Source: Carettochelys insculpta (taxonomy: Eukaryota > Chordata > Testudines > Carettochelyidae). Taken from it: a DNA stretch of 64,000 nt. Position 1 is the first letter of the stretch. Each line of letters opens with the position of its first letter. Under the pieces are notes generated by a model that made no database searches, was not told the origin of the DNA, and saw nothing but the letters and a program-made list of their open reading frames with translations. The stretch is taken from positions 111,424,501 to 111,488,500 of the forward strand of contig NC_134137.1 of NCBI RefSeq assembly GCF_033958435.1. Direction: 5' to 3'. Shown one piece after another: positions 1 through 11,680 of this stretch. The position numbers and the translations under genes were made by a program.

Positions 1-479
1 AGACTCACATACCAGCTCTTCCAGGTCAATGTTTGCTCCTGCTTAGAGACATGGACCAGGCCAATAATATCAGTGCAACCTTAAATCCAGTGAGTTTAGT
101 TCATCCTTCTGCAGAGGCAATGCTTTGCCTTGTGACATATTTAAGAATAACAATGCAGTCTGTTTATAATAGCTCCTGCTATGTGCTTTCCAGACAGCAA
201 AAACAGTCCTTGTCCCTAGGAGCTTGCAATGTAAGGATAGAGAGAAGTAAGCAGATTGGGGGGAATGGGAAATAAGACTTTTTTTCCAAATTCTTTCTGT
301 CAATATGAGTCACACTATAAGTAGCATGGAAGAAATGGCTCGTCAAGAAGTATTTAACTGGATTTGAATGCATCATAGGTGAGCATTTGCACTGCAGATG
401 ATTTCAGCAAGGAGGCACCATGCACAGGACCTATTCTGGATTTAAATTTCTGAAGTGTAGTGGGGACTGTAGCTATTTC

Positions 480-1090
480 AGTTCCAGGATATGAGAGAGG
501 CAAGGTGGGTGAGGTAGAGTAAAACCAATGTTATCTGGCACTTGGGTAAGTGGCTCATTCTGTTAACTGGCACTCACGGTGGCTGCCTTGGGTCTGGCTC
601 TCCTGACAAGAAGGCCTGCTGCAGGGTTGGATTCCCTGCTGGGCTGGCTGCTGTGGGGTGGCACCCTCACAGCCAGGGCTGGCCGAGTGGGGCTGGTTTT
701 CCAGCCAGGGCTCTCTGCTGTGGGGCAGATCCCTTTGGCTGGAGCTGCAGAGCAGAGCCAGCTGCACTTCTGGGGCTGGTGGCAGTGGGGCAGCCCCCCT
801 CAGCCCTCGGGAGCAGGGCCAGCTTTCCCCACCAGGCTCATTTGAGCAGGGCCATTGGCCCCTCCCAAATAACCACAAAATTTAATTATCTAGCAACTGC
901 TGTTCCCCAAGCATGCCAGATTATCAAGCTTCCACTGTAATATCTTTTATTAGACCAACTTTTGTTGGTGAGAAAAACAAGATTTTGATCTTGCAGAGAA
1001 CTATTAGCTTGTAAGTTTGTCTTATCTACACACATTGGTTCAATACAAGATATTATTCCACCACTTGAGAAACACAGTGGGTGAGGTCAT
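480..1090. repeat. Old interspersed repeat split by a Tigger-like element
   Basis: The sequence before 517 (ending ggtgggtgaggta) and after 937 (tatcttttattagaccaac) joins into one continuous repeat if the Tigger-like element is removed. A second, inverted partial copy follows at about 1010-1090. I recall this repeat from reptile and bird sequence but cannot classify it. No coding potential is seen. Confidence 0.4.
517..937. mobile_element. Tigger/pogo-like non-autonomous DNA transposon, 421 bp
   Basis: TA flanks both ends (515-516 and 938-939). The termini are similar in inverted orientation: left gagtaaaaccaatgttatct, right complement cagtggaagcttgataatct. The interior is GC-rich with CTGGG-type repeats and no transposase. 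The insertion splits an older repeat at a TA, which supports the boundaries. Confidence 0.55.
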
Positions 1091-2169
1091 TTCCACTTCC
1101 CTTGAAAGACTATTCTACAACCCAGTAGAACTCAGTGCTAGGATTAATCCCTGGTATTCAGCCTGAGTTACTTTAGTTTAATTTCACTGCAGGTTAATTA
1201 TACCCACAGAAAATCAATACAATGAACCACTGTGGTAGCAACATGATTAGCACAAGTACAATATGATACATTAGCTGTTATTTTTAAACAAGAAAATTAT
1301 AGGGAGTTTCTGAGAATGTTGAACTTTACTTTGAGAGTTGGCTTTGAAATCAAATGGCAGATGTAATTATTTTCTTCTAAATTTTATGCAAAGAAATAGA
1401 TAGCCAGATAGGAAAGTGATCTGTCTTTTGACCCTGTAAATAAGACACCCCAATGAAGTTCATTTCTCTCTTTCTCTGACGGAGATCTTCATTCCCACTT
1501 AGCAAAGCAGGAAATAGCCAGGCCCAGATTACAGGAAATAAACCATATTAATTGGCAATTAACAGAAATGAACATGCAAACAAGATCCCCACTGATTAAA
1601 GTCCATTGAAGAGTTTCAATTGTTTTTGACTCATTCAACCTTGGCCACTCTTTTTATTTTATCATATTATCAATCAGCCAAACAAAATGAGATAAAGATC
1701 AATAAACACTGAGAAAAGAGAAGACTAGAATGTGGAGTTAGATTTTTTAGACTGTTAATTTCTATCTTCCATATCCTTTTACAGTTAAATCACAATATTC
1801 CATCACAAGCAACAAGTGTGGAACTTCATCCTCATAATTCCAGCTGATCATGACTAACTTTTGTCTGTTTAATCCACCTTAAACTTCCTTCCCTCCCTCA
1901 AAGGACAAAATCCTGTTCATTTCCTAGCGTTTTCAACATTTATAGTGTCAACCATTTTTCTTAAAAATGAGCTGATCCCTGGGGCAACTTCTGAAAATCT
2001 TATCCTTTGTCAGCATGTCTCTTTATAATTCTATTATTTTCGTCCTTGGCATAGAATTCCATTGACTTCAGTGGAATTACTTTAAGTAAATACTATTCCA
2101 GTTAAGTAATAGAAGAAGAATTTGGTCATAGATTTGAAAAAAGATGTCATACAAAAAGCTCTATAAATA
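1091..2169. other. No recognisable feature
   Basis: AT-rich sequence with no open frame of note, no repeat structure I could identify and no RNA gene. Confidence 0.4.
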
Positions 2170-2750
2170 ATGACAAAAACTACAAGAAGTCCCGTGGCAC
2201 CTTACAGACTAACAGACAGTTTGGAGCATAAGCTTTCATGGGCAAAGACCAGCTTCATCAGTTTATGGCTGTGTCTACATTTGCGTTCCTCTTTCGAAAG
2301 AGGCATGCAAATGAGGGAAATTGAAAATGCACATGAAGTGCAGATTTACATATCTGGCACCTTCTTTGCATATTCTTCTTTTGAAAGAGTTTCTTTTAAA
2401 GTAGAAAAGCAGTATAGATGCAGCTCTTTTGAAAGCAAAGCTCATCTGTGAAAGAACTGTTCTTCCTATTTGTTTTAGGAAGAAGAGTTCTTTTGAAGGT
2501 CAGATTTACTTTTGAAAGAGCCGTGTTTACACCGCTTCTTTCAAAAGAAGCTCTTTCGAAAGAAGAATATGCAAGTGAGGCACCAGATATGTAAATCTGC
2601 ACCTCATTTGCATTTTTGATTTCCCACATTTGCATGCCTTTTTTGAAAGAGTGTAGTGTAGACACAACCTATAAGGTGCCACAGAACTTCTTGCTGTTTT
2701 TGGAGATACAGGCTGGCATGGCTACTCCTCTGACAAAGAACTGTTACTTG
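2170..2750. repeat. Inverted pair of interspersed repeat fragments around a MITE
   Basis: The left part (2177-2262) reads plus-strand, with agaagtcccgtggcacctta near its start. The right part (2670-2740) reads the complement of the same motif (taaggtgccacagaacttct). The same repeat recurs at 49995-50125. I recall it from turtle sequence but cannot assign a class. It hosts the MITE at 2267-2669. Confidence 0.4.
2267..2669. mobile_element. Foldback Harbinger-like MITE, 403 bp, TSD TAT
   Basis: Ends ggctgtgtctacatttgcgt and, complemented, ggttgtgtctacactacact. The duplication TAT lies at 2264-2266 and 2670-2672. The long inverted arms contain repeated CTTTCGAAAGAG-like palindromes. There is no coding capacity. 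Confidence 0.7.
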
Positions 2751-3524
2751 TTCACAGTTTAAAACTCATCTGCTTATAGAACTACATATACGTACTTGCA
2801 ACTTGATTTTATCCAGATCCAAGATCTATACTTAAAATATGAAATGCAAAACCCATGCACATGCGAAGTTACTAAAAGTTTAAATGTTCTCCCTAATTAA
2901 AATCAGTCTATAGCTGCAGCTCCAAGGCACCTTAGCCAATTAATCTGAGTCAACAGCAGCAATTATATCTCATTGATTGACCATAATTTACTAGATAAAT
3001 TAGATCATATAATGGCTTTTCTTGTACTCTGAACACAGTGTAATTTGTTGTTAAGGCTTCAACTCTATTGCTTTGTGAGAAAGATTGAAAGCACCAGTGT
3101 GTAATTTCTCACAATTCAATTAGAGTAACCTTCCTTTATTCTGATGCTTTATCACAATCACATCATTTTATTCCAAGGCAAACTCCTCCTCCCTTTCAGC
3201 CTTCCCGCCCTGCCACAGAAAAACAACATAAAAGAGGACAAGGAAAAATGGTACAAAGGAAAAGGAAGAGAGCAAGAACAATGAGATAAGCACCATCTCT
3301 GTCAGTCATCCCCATCCCTTTGCTCCTCTGTGGCTTTCTCCAGAAATAGCTCTCACAGATGTTGATGGGGCTAAGTGAATCCAATTAATTTTTCATATTC
3401 ATTGATGCCCTTCTTTCTTCAGCAAGGAAGATGGCACTTATGAACAATTGCAAATTTTTAGCTCCTATAAAAATTTCCTGAATGTTGGTTTCAGTGAATT
3501 ATGTAAATCCAGTATGGACACCTG
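2751..3524. other. No recognisable feature
   Basis: AT-rich sequence without supported genes or repeats. Confidence 0.4.
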
Positions 3525-3720
3525 GACTATGTCTACACTAGCATTCCTCTTTTGAAAGAGGCACGCAAAGGAGGGAAATCGAAATTGCAAATGAAGCACA
3601 GCTTTACATGTTTGGCACCTCATTTTCATATTTTTCTTTCAAAAGATCTTCTTTCAAAAAAGTGAATACGCGGCTCTTTCGGAAGTAATCCCCATCTTCG
3701 AAAGAACCCTTATTCTTATA

Positions 3721-3751
<31 letters not shown>

Positions 3752-3955
3752 TTTTAAGGAAGAAGGGTTCTTTCGAAGATGGGGTTTACTTTCGAAAGAG
3801 TTGCATCTACACTGCTTTTCTTTCGAAAGAAGCTCTTTCAAGAGAAGACTATACAAATGAGGTGCCAGATATGTAAATGTGTGCCTCATTTGCAAATTCA
3901 ATTTCCTTCATTTGCGTGCCTCTTTTGAAAGAGGAATGCTAGTGTAGACGTAGAC
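3525..3955. mobile_element. Long foldback MITE, about 431 bp
   Basis: The arms are inverted copies of each other over most of the element: left gtctacactagcattcctct at 3531, right complement the same. The duplication is imperfect (CTG/TTG). It belongs to the same CTTTCGAAAGAG-rich family as the element at 2267. A TA dinucleotide repeat and a T run sit at the centre of the palindrome. Confidence 0.65.
3717..3755. repeat. (TA)n microsatellite and T run at the palindrome centre
   Basis: About 13 TA units followed by about 13 T residues lie at the loop position of the surrounding foldback MITE. Confidence 0.85.
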
Positions 3956-5260
3956 TTGGAGTCAGATGGCTAGGCCAATAGTGTAGGCATGGCAGATTCC
4001 TCTTTCCATGTAGCTGTCTCTTTTCCTGCATGAATATGGTCAGCACTATCCCCTCTCTGCTTGGGACCATCTAGATCAATTACTCTGGAGGTGAAGACTT
4101 GAGTAGATGTCATGGCTGGGATTCACTTTGTTGGCTTAGGCTCTGTGTGAAACCCATCAGAGTTTTTAAAGCCCAAAGCTGCTTTACATATTTTGCAGTT
4201 CTGAGCAATTATGAGCAGTTATGTGCCTTTTTCTTGTTATTTTCATAGCAGCTTGAGCAAACATTTCCTTCTGGTGCATAACAGAAACATTGGCATATGC
4301 AGATCAGGCATGCAGTTGTGAACCTTATTTATTTATATTTTTTAAAAACTCAGCTTAAAAATTCTTGCCTCTTATTTGAAGAACAGGCTTTCATTCCAAA
4401 CCTGTCATCCAAGATTAACATTAATATGATTGCCATGTCTTCTTTCATTACAGCAGGTCACATTTTGGAGGGCAGCACAACAGTATATAGATCCCTGTAG
4501 GCTTCAGCTTACTGGAGCTTTGTTCCAGTGCTGCATAGGTTGTTCAGATAATTTTATTGAGTATGAAAGACTGTTACAGCAGCTGTTAAGGAAGAATTCT
4601 TGAAATAAAAGCTTTAAAGTTGTGTTTTGGAGCTATAAAATCATTTTTTTCACAAAAAGCTTAAATGTATGCATAATTCTGTGTGGGAGCTGCTAAATTT
4701 GGGTCATTTTGGAAAATTGTGCCAATTTTCAGGTGTCTAAAATATGGATTTAAGAGTTTAGTTTTAGGCAGCTGTATGTTAGTAGGAAATACAAGCAGGC
4801 AAGAGTCATGTCCTTGAGAGTTGACTGGTATTTGCTATGAGGGTCCTCATTTGGTTGGAGATAGGGTTAGTAAGGAAAAAATCAAAGTAAGAGTCAGTCT
4901 TTGTGGGAGGGAAATTCTTTTGATTCTGTGTCTGTAAAACAGCTGAGAAAATTGGGGCCCTGGTCTGTGACTATGGGCACAGGGCGGTGACGGACTATGA
5001 AATATTAATGAAACAGATAATCAATGTATATTATTTAATGTTTGCCAAGTGCCTAACAGTAGTCACTTAAAACTATTTTTCGGCACATGAGTTAGTGGCC
5101 TACATTTTAGGTCTTGTAAAACTCTATTTAAAGCTATTCCATTCAAACGTTGCAAGTGTAGGGCTTTCTTTTTAAAGTGCTATTGGAATTAAGTTTCTTT
5201 TGGCAAGTTATACAAAGTAATATGGTACTCAGATTTGTTGCTGTATTTTGATGCAACTGA
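3956..5260. other. No recognisable feature
   Basis: AT-rich, low-coding sequence. The small open frames here are not convincing. Confidence 0.4.
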
Positions 5261-5557
5261 ATGCCTAATCAAGGTAGGCCTTGCAAGAGGTATAAAGACT
5301 ACATGAAGTCCAACATTGCTCACGTTGGTTTAAAACCAGATCAACTAGAGCAGCATGCAAAAGACCGAACAGGCTGGTGTGCTCTTGTACAACACGTGTA
5401 TGACAACTTGGAAGAGCAGCGACATGTACGTCTCATTGATGCTCGTGAAAGGAAGAAAGCAACAGCAGCAGCCGCACCAACAGAGCCAGGACAATTCCCT
5501 TGCCCCCACTGTGAATGCCCATGCTGTTCAAAGCTTGGACTCCTCAGCCACATGTGA
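5261..5557 (+). pseudogene. C-terminal fragment of a LINE ORF2 protein
   Basis: The frame reads as the end of a non-LTR retrotransposon polyprotein. It begins GRPCKRYKDYMKSNI, continues with AKDRTGWCALVQ, and ends in a C2H2-like finger (CPHCECPCCSKLGLLSHM). In many vertebrate LINEs a GRP..RYKD.. stretch and a terminal CPHC...C.SRIGL.SH finger close ORF2. There is no reverse transcriptase domain upstream, so this is a 5'-truncated fossil. The LINE clade is not determined, and the initial ATG is fortuitous. Confidence 0.6.
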
Positions 5558-6036
5558 GTCCACAACCGATGAGCCTGTGCAAGCTCAAGATGTCATCGTC
5601 AGACACGAGGACTACCTACTACTTCAAGTCACACTAACAATGGATTCATCATGCTTCTGTAAATAAAAGAATAGAACTTGCCATATACTACAGGGAAAGA
5701 TGATGCTTTTATAGAGACCCATAGCTAGCTTCAACAAGAGAAACTTTTCCCTGTATTTTGAAAACATTCCTACTTAGATGAAGTACGTTAGCTGGATGGT
5801 TACACTCTTACTTCTCAATAAGAGATCACAGTTTGGGGGGAGGGAATGTTTCTTTTCACTGTTGAAATTGTTGTGCTCACTGTTAGCTGCATCAACACAG
5901 ACAGCCCTTACTCCTGTGAATAGTTTCCCTCTTAATAAACTGACATCCCTTCCAAACAGAATGGGTCAGGTTAGACATACTAGAAACACCAATTTGGACA
6001 GCATTTGCATGGTTCGTTTTGAATGTTTGACTCAGA
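5558..6036. other. No recognisable feature
   Basis: Possible 3' flank of the LINE fragment, otherwise unremarkable. Confidence 0.35.
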
Positions 6037-6478
6037 GGTTATGTCTACACTTCAGAGATCTTTTGAAAGAAGCCCTTCTGGAAGATCTCTTCTGAAAGAA
6101 CTTCCTTTGAAAGAATGCATTCACACACAAAAAATCGGATCAAAAGAGTGATCTGCTCTTTCAAAAGAGAGCATCCACACAGCCCCTGATCTTTCGAAAG
6201 AATGGGTCTGGGATCAAAAAATCAGGTGCCATGAGGACTGCTCTTTTGAAAGAAGGGCCCTGCAGAGAATCTATACACATGTTCATTCGAAAGAAGCTTT
6301 CAAAAGAAGGCATGCTTCCTGAAACGGGAAAGGGAGAGCGATTTCAAAAGGAGCACTGCATTCTTTCAACTCACTTTTAAAAGAATGCTTTTTGTCTGTA
6401 GAGGCTCCGTGGGATCTTTTTAAAAAAACCCTTCTTTTGAAAAATCTTTAGAAAGAACTTGCTAGTGTAGATGCATCC
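6037..6478. mobile_element. Harbinger-like MITE, 442 bp, TSD AGA
   Basis: Left end ggttatgtctacacttcaga, right complement ggatgcatctacactagcaa. AGA occurs at 6034-6036 and 6479-6481. The interior is full of TTCTTTCGAAAG-type motifs in both orientations. Non-coding. Confidence 0.7.
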
Positions 6479-7811
6479 AGAAAGGGACTCTGGTTAAAGC
6501 AGGCATCTGATGGCCTCAGAACTCTCCAGACTGCCTTGAGCATTATCCTGGATGATTCACTACCTCACAAGGCCTCATTTTGCCTGTTTGAGGAATGTGG
6601 TTATTTACATACACAGTTTTGCCAGTGCTTAAATGTTTAAAATAGTGTTACTTAAAAATCATATTTCTAAAAAATAAGTTTTGGGTTCTTTTTATCTTTT
6701 TCCATCCTAAACCTTTAGGATATCCTTGGGTCATTTATTCAATCTTTTCTTCATAACGGTGAAGCCTCTCTGCTTCCTGTCTTTACACGGGGAGCTGAGA
6801 TTATTGCTTAATCAGAGCAGCTGGTGTTTTAAGAAAACTGCCAAATATTAAAAGCTTTTGATACTGTTGCAATAGTTGGCAACATTGTTAGCTGTTCGTT
6901 GCCTTATGCAAATGCAGTGAGGTTTTATTGTTCATCGAGCTCCTGGAGATTTTTTGATGAATGGTGCGTCATAAGTGCAAAATACTGGTAGGAGTGATAA
7001 AGAGGGTGGTTGTCAAAAAGTGGAGGTTCTATCTCTTCTGTGGAAATGGGAGAGTGGGGCTGGGTAAGTAATGAAGATTATGATGGCACCCATGTTAACT
7101 GAAATCCCTTCTATTTTTAAAAACAAAGTTTAATAATGCTTTGATGGGGCCATTTGTGCCAGTCTCTGTCTGTAGGAAAATGCTGCCCCACAAATATGCT
7201 AAGAAAAATAAATGTTATAAAGAGTTTATTTCCATCAATAGGATGTGAAGGTATTTTAAAGGTAATCCAGAGATGTCCAAAAGACAAATTATAACATACA
7301 AGGTAGGCCTTCAGAGACATCACAAAGACCGTTAGCGAACAGATGAAGAGAAAAGCAGTTATGGTTCAGAAGCAAACCCTAGAAAAGTCTTACGCCTTGT
7401 AAACCATGTCAAATATTTTTAAACAGGGGAAAGCTAGAAATCAAAGTGCAAACAGCTATATTCTAGGCTGCCTTAGAATACAAGAGGTTGATTTTTTTCC
7501 CCTAAATAACACAGATTTAGTTCAAATTCAAGCTCTGCCACCTACTGTTTTTCCCACTGCAAAAGAGCAGTGTGTCGGCAGCATTTATGCAGGGCAACGA
7601 TTTTGCCAGATTGGCAGTTTGTTAATCACGTGTGTATTCCTTAGAGATGCCCCTGGTATAAGCCCTAGGCCACTCAGTCTGTGGAATATTTCATGTTTAT
7701 TCCAGACTGCAGTTCAAATGGGAAGCTGGCTAAAGCGCTTCAAAGTGAAAGGGTAAAAGGACTGCAAAGAGTGTGACAGGGGAAGGCCTCAGAGCTCAAA
7801 GCCTTATAAAG
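6479..7811. other. No recognisable feature
   Basis: AT-rich, with short open frames only. No repeat boundaries were identified. Confidence 0.35.
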
Positions 7812-8103
7812 CAGGGATGGGCAAATACCAGTCCATGGCCTCAATACAGTCCACCAGGGTCATTCCTGGAGACTCCCCACAGCTACATTTGCCTGTGCCT
7901 CCACAGGTATTGGGCAGCCACAGCTCTCATTGGCTGCAGATCACCATTCATGGCCAATGGAAGTGGCGGGAAGTGATCCACGGCCAATAAGAGCTGTAAT
8001 CACCTGATACCTGTGGAGATGCATGTAAATATAATGACGGCAGCCAGCCAACAAGGAATTAACCCTGGTGGGCTGCCACTTTTTTATTGCCTACTCCTAT
8101 CCT
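7812..8103. mobile_element. Probable hAT-like non-autonomous element
   Basis: The left end cagggatgggcaaatacc resembles hAT termini (CAGGGRTGGGCAA). The right side has a diverged complement (attgcctactcctatcct). Internal ggccaatggaagtggcggga and gccaataagagctg segments recur inverted. I could not find a matching 8-bp duplication, so the ends are approximate. Confidence 0.45.
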
Positions 8104-8201
8104 AGAGCATGGATTGAATTTCTCCTGCACTTTTCATAAGCTATACAATCACACTAGGATTTGATACGGTCTGTGTAACACAGGAAGCCCTCCTTTATGA
8201 C

Positions 8202-9420
8202 CTGGTCTACACTTTGAGGTTAGGTTAAAGTTAGTCACACTACCAAGCCCCGTCAGCTGACTGTAAGGGGCTTTAATGTCAAATTTGTTGCTTCACTTCA
8301 AGAGGACTAGTGCTAAATTCTACCTTCTGGAGTTGATTGTGAGGTAGTGTAGAAACAACACTGTTCAATTTGATGTTCTTGGACTCTAGGAGGGTCTCAC
8401 ATTGCCCCAGTGTGACTACTCTGGCCAGTACTTTCAACTCTGCTGCATTTCCAGGTACACAGAAAAAGTCCCGGGAGCTTTTGAATGTTATTTCCAGCTT
8501 GGCCAGCCTGGCATGCCCAGCAGTACACCTGACCATGAATGCTCAGGGCTGTAAATGAGGACCAGCAAGGGCATGCAGGAGATACCATATCTGACTGCTG
8601 TGTGCAGGCAGAACCCTGAAGCAGTAGATGAAACTCTGATATTTATGCCAACATAGCACAGGGTGTAGTAGAAAAAGGATACAGCACAGACACCAAGCAG
8701 TGCCACATGAAAATATAAGAACTGAAGCAAGCGTACCAGAGGACAGAGGAGGAAAGCAGTCAGCCTGGGTCAGATCTTCAGACAAGCCATTTCTTTGAGC
8801 AGTTACCTGGGATTCTGAGGGTAGGGAAAATCCAACTACTGTTCCAAAACTGTCCATGGATACCTCCTAAGTGACTCTTCAGGCAGCCACAGGCAACAAC
8901 AAAGAGGACACTGTAAATAAGGAGGAGAAGGAGGGGAAGAAGAATGGAAGTGGAAAATCTGATCTCACTGACAGCCAGGACATTTTCCTAACCTTGGATC
9001 CAATCATCTCCCAGGGCCTATTGCTGCTAGACCCAGATGGTGTAGAGGGCACTTCTGGTGAGTTCACATTTGTAATTATGCTACAGTAGTTACATGTAAT
9101 TGTGTTAAATTTTTGATCTGCCCTGAGCAACTGGGATACCGTGGCGGCTAGTCTGCCTATGTAGTGGGAACTCCCTAGAAATGTCTAACAGTTTTGGAGA
9201 TTGAGTGGGATTCTTCCCTACACATCTCTACAAAGCTCTCACTTAGATACTCGTCAGTCCTTCTCAGAAGGTTTCTGGGGAGGGCTGCCGTATTCCATCC
9301 TCCATGGTAGGACACCCTACCATGCCAAACCAACAGTAAATGAGCTGGCATCATTGCAGCACAAAACATAGCATCATGAAGTCTGGGTTTCTGGCCACTT
9401 TCATTCAGCATCCACTCCCT
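8202..9420 (+). pseudogene. Decayed Harbinger-type element with Myb/SANT-like gene remnant
   Basis: The left end (ctggtctacactttgaggtt) looks like a degenerate Harbinger terminus. A plus-strand frame at about 8940-9075 contains DSQDIFLTLDP and LLLDPDGVEGTSG. I recall these as resembling the C-terminal part of Myb/SANT-like DNA-binding proteins predicted in turtle genomes. Upstream there are short traces only, broken by stops and indels. No intact gene remains. The family assignment rests on recollection and should be treated as tentative. Confidence 0.35.
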
Positions 9421-10562
9421 ATCCTGCTCGCTGATTCAAAGAGTGATATTACCGATGGTGACCTGGGCGAAATTCTGTGATTGATAGCACTGAGGCAATC
9501 CACCTCTGTTTGTCCATACTCAACATATATGACCCCAGATTTGCTGTCACTATTATTGCAGTGAGCTTGAATGGATCATCCCAGAGCACAGGGAGGTGAT
9601 CAAGGGCTCACTACAAGCCTCTATGTCCCTACCTACTGCTTCTCAAATTCAGGTCAATGTTGCAAAGGAGGGGTGCAGTCTGCCAACATGCAGCACACAT
9701 CTCCTCTGTGCAAACATTAGCAGCATTAGTTTGCAGCCCAGGGGAAAGAGTACACAGTCATAAACTTAGGAAAACAAAGCAAGAGATTATACATGCATAT
9801 AAACAATATACTATTATCTCCACCCAGCCCATCTAATTCACTTCTCTCCCACAGAAGTATAGTCCACAGCAGATAAGTAGTTTCCATCTCAGCCATCCAC
9901 TGTACTCCACTCATGGTTTTGGTCAGTGAGGATTAGTAGCCTGTGTTCCTTTATAGGTCTATCTTCAGTTCAAGGAAGTGTCTTGCTAGCAAGCAATTTG
10001 CTGATCCAGTACAGTGATTCATCTTTATGGCGATGCTGAGTTGGCAGAGTTCACTCAGTGCTTGTGATGAAGACCCTGGATACAACCTAAAATGGGAGAC
10101 TGCTGAACCTTCTGACTTACCCAACTGAGGTGTCCCTCTCCCACTGTGACGCAGTTTTTAAGCCATACACCTCTGACAGGTGCTGCACTTACACAGATAT
10201 TCACAAGCAGGGACACACCTAAGTCACATGAAGGCTTTGCAGGCCAATTTATAAACCAGCAATGGAGAGATTCCAGCCAATTCCTCCTAGCGTCCCAGTC
10301 TTGGAACTCAGAACTGGGCAGTCTTGCCTTGGTCAGAAGTCTGACCAGCATAAATTCATGACCCAGTCTGCCCTCCCACAATATGGTGAGGACACACATT
10401 AGTCTTTGTAACTCGAGCTGAGATTTCCCATGCACTTCAGCCACAATACGCTGTTTTAGCTAAAATATGAAACAGGCTTGTTAACTACAAAAAGATACAT
10501 TTTTAGTAACTATCAGTGGTCAGTATAAAGATTTACATTGGTTATTTGAGAAACAGAAATAA
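9421..10562. other. No recognisable gene; possibly repeat-derived
   Basis: Moderately GC-balanced sequence with no open frame that I can support. Parts of 9960-10440 feel repeat-like but show no termini or coding motif. Confidence 0.25.
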
Positions 10563-10708
10563 ATTTGCTGTCCGCCTCAATTTCGAAGCGCCGCTGCTGC
10601 CCGCATGCTAATGAAGCGCTGAATATGCATTTCAGTGCTTCATTAGTAAACTTCAAAATGGCCATTTGCGTGGCCATTTCGAAGTTTGGGGCACGTGTAG
10701 ACACAGCT
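10563..10708. mobile_element. Half of a Harbinger-like MITE
   Basis: The right end (complement agctgtgtctacacgtgccc) is followed by ACTTCGAAATGGCC-type sequence shared with the elements at 18424 and 22739. The left half is absent, so this copy is truncated. Confidence 0.5.
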
Positions 10709-11680
10709 AATAAGGACAATGAACACAGCTGTCATGAACAAATGCCTGTAAAGGGTTAAACCCACAGAACGAGTTCTCTGTTGGCAAGCAACAAGATGAG
10801 CCAACGAGAAGAGGACCTTTTGGATTGAAGCAGTTACCCGCTGAGGGGGTCTTTCTTTTATCTGGCTGGAGGAGAGAGACAGAGATATTATAAGCCTAAG
10901 CATGGCTTAATGAGTGCAAGAAATAGTCAGGTCACAACACGCCCTGGGTGTACAGATATGTAAGTAGAAAGGAAATGTTTGGTCAGACACCATCAGGTTA
11001 TTTTTTATTTTGGGGTTTGGTGTGGGACTTGTTCAGTTGGCTGATATACACACCCTATACAATATAATTTCTGAACTGAATCCCAAGGAAGTAATTCTCT
11101 GTGCTTTTATCTGCCTTTAAAAAAAAGTTGTTCTGTAACACCTAGCAACAAGTTATATTTCATCAATTTATGTGCACACTTTATCTTTTGTTTTGTTAAT
11201 ACATCACTGTTTTTGCTGAAAGACAATGATTTGATTCCTGTGTCCTAGAGAAGGGTCTGTGTCTATGCATACCGAAGACTGAAAGGTCAGCTCCCAGATT
11301 GCAGTTTAATTTCTGCCTCTTTGTTTTCAAGCTTTCTCCTAAGACGGGGTGAAGAGCCTGGGGTAACACCACAGGAAGACATCCCAAGTGTGCCTTCCAG
11401 GGTTTTAAAGGGGGTGTGGGGGAGATGTTCTCACTTAGGTGGTGGCAGCTGCCTCACAGGATCAGGAAATCTGTGACCTTGGGAAGCTTTTAAGCAGAAG
11501 CTTATGGAAGCAAGGTATTTTAAGGTCTCTTGCAGGGCCCACCTTCTGCACTTCGAGTGTCATAGCAGGGATCAGCCTTGACGAAAGTATCTTACGATGT
11601 TGTGAGGAAGGAATGCATGAGGTCCCATCCAAAGCAAAAACAAATTTTTCAGTTTTTTGACAGTTCTGAAGTGCTTCACA
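10709..11680. repeat. Probable unclassified dispersed repeat
   Basis: Non-coding sequence that I associate with a repeat common in turtle genomes. No termini, target duplications or protein motifs could be shown here. Very tentative. Confidence 0.25.

Noticed and set aside
542..940. 132-codon plus-strand frame
   Set aside because: It lies wholly within the GC-rich Tigger-like element, has low complexity and no protein family features.
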